Shown: in pieces, positions 35,957 to 35,970 of the stretch
How positions within the stretch are numbered: the stretch's first letter is position 1
How the letters are laid out: each line of letters starts with the position of its first letter
Position numbers and translations under genes: made by a program
The notes under the pieces: generated by a model
The model's database searches: none
Told to the model about the DNA's origin: nothing
Seen by the model: the letters and a program-made list of their open reading frames with translations, nothing else
From: Deltaproteobacteria bacterium
GTDB taxonomy: Bacteria; Desulfobacterota; DSM-4660; Desulfatiglandales; HGW-15
NCBI GenBank assembly: GCA_016930835.1
Contig: JAFGGA010000150.1
Location: forward strand, 1-35,970
Length of the DNA: 35,970 bases
Reading direction: 5' to 3'

Positions 35957-35970
35957 GGCGCTTAGTATAA

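Larger units (their letters stand above)
34854..35970 (+). mobile_element. IS630-family insertion sequence
   Basis: Terminal inverted repeats of ~32 bp: the left end (34854-34885) starts TTATACTGAGTGCC and contains ATTGCGCATAA. The right end (35939-35970), read on the other strand, starts TTATACTAAGCGCC and contains ATTGCGCATAA. They differ at about 5 of 32 positions. IS630 elements target TA, and the ends TATA... and ...TATA allow boundaries at 34857-35967 with TA duplicates. The right end coincides with the end of the window. It encodes a two-part DDE transposase. Confidence 0.85.

Overview
The window reads as a chromosomal segment of an anaerobic, probably sulfate-reducing or syntrophic, member of the Desulfobacterota (former Deltaproteobacteria). 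This is inferred from three things: the gene mix (CoA-ester catabolic genes, a branched-chain-type ABC uptake operon joined to an acyl-CoA ligase, an RsbRD/PAS histidine kinase with an NtrC-type sigma-54 activator, LUD and ferredoxin proteins), moderate GC, and dispersed GTCATTCCGG...CCGGAATCCAG intergenic repeats. No rRNA, tRNA or CRISPR array was seen.

Layout. (1) 41-5948, + strand: a catabolic cluster of two VOC-fold proteins, a two-cluster ferredoxin with an extra Cys-rich motif, a 4-hydroxybutyryl-CoA dehydratase/HpaB-family flavoprotein that lacks two of the four expected cluster ligands, an SDR dehydrogenase, a two-subunit hot-dog (MaoC-like) hydratase pair and a LUD protein. An MFS carrier follows at 6412-7680. 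(2) 7891-9880: a REC-domain regulator and a periplasmic HtrA/Deg protease. (3) 10229-20233, - strand: a coiled-coil protein, a lipoprotein, a Tat-exported DUF362 protein overlapping a beta-lactamase-fold hydrolase, an M20 peptidase with a PlsC acyltransferase, then glmS, a penicillin-binding transpeptidase and serS, with a clear sigma-70 promoter ahead of serS. (4) 20506-31863, + strand: a metallo-beta-lactamase-fold lactonase-like protein, a histidine kinase overlapping its sigma-54 response regulator, a textbook -24/-12 promoter, a 59-residue free-standing Fis-type HTH protein, a complete Liv-type ABC transporter (binding protein, two permeases, two ATPases), an acyl-CoA ligase and a REC-only regulator. 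(5) 31913-35970: an accessory edge with a solitary AbrB-type protein, a frameshifted DUF6922-like gene, a fused sugar dehydrogenase/acetyltransferase, a nucleotidyltransferase (MNT) gene with a stop codon and an insertion, and an IS630-family element whose transposase is split by a frameshift at an A8 tract.

How it fits together. Region 4 looks like a self-contained module: sense a compound, activate sigma-54 transcription, import the compound, make the CoA ester. Region 1 holds the kind of enzymes that would process a hydroxy- or enoyl-CoA ester. A link between regions 1 and 4 is an inference, and the substrate is unknown. The strongest candidates for new biology are the ligand-deficient dehydratase homologue beside the Cys-rich ferredoxin, and the sigma-54 module with its tiny Fis-like protein.
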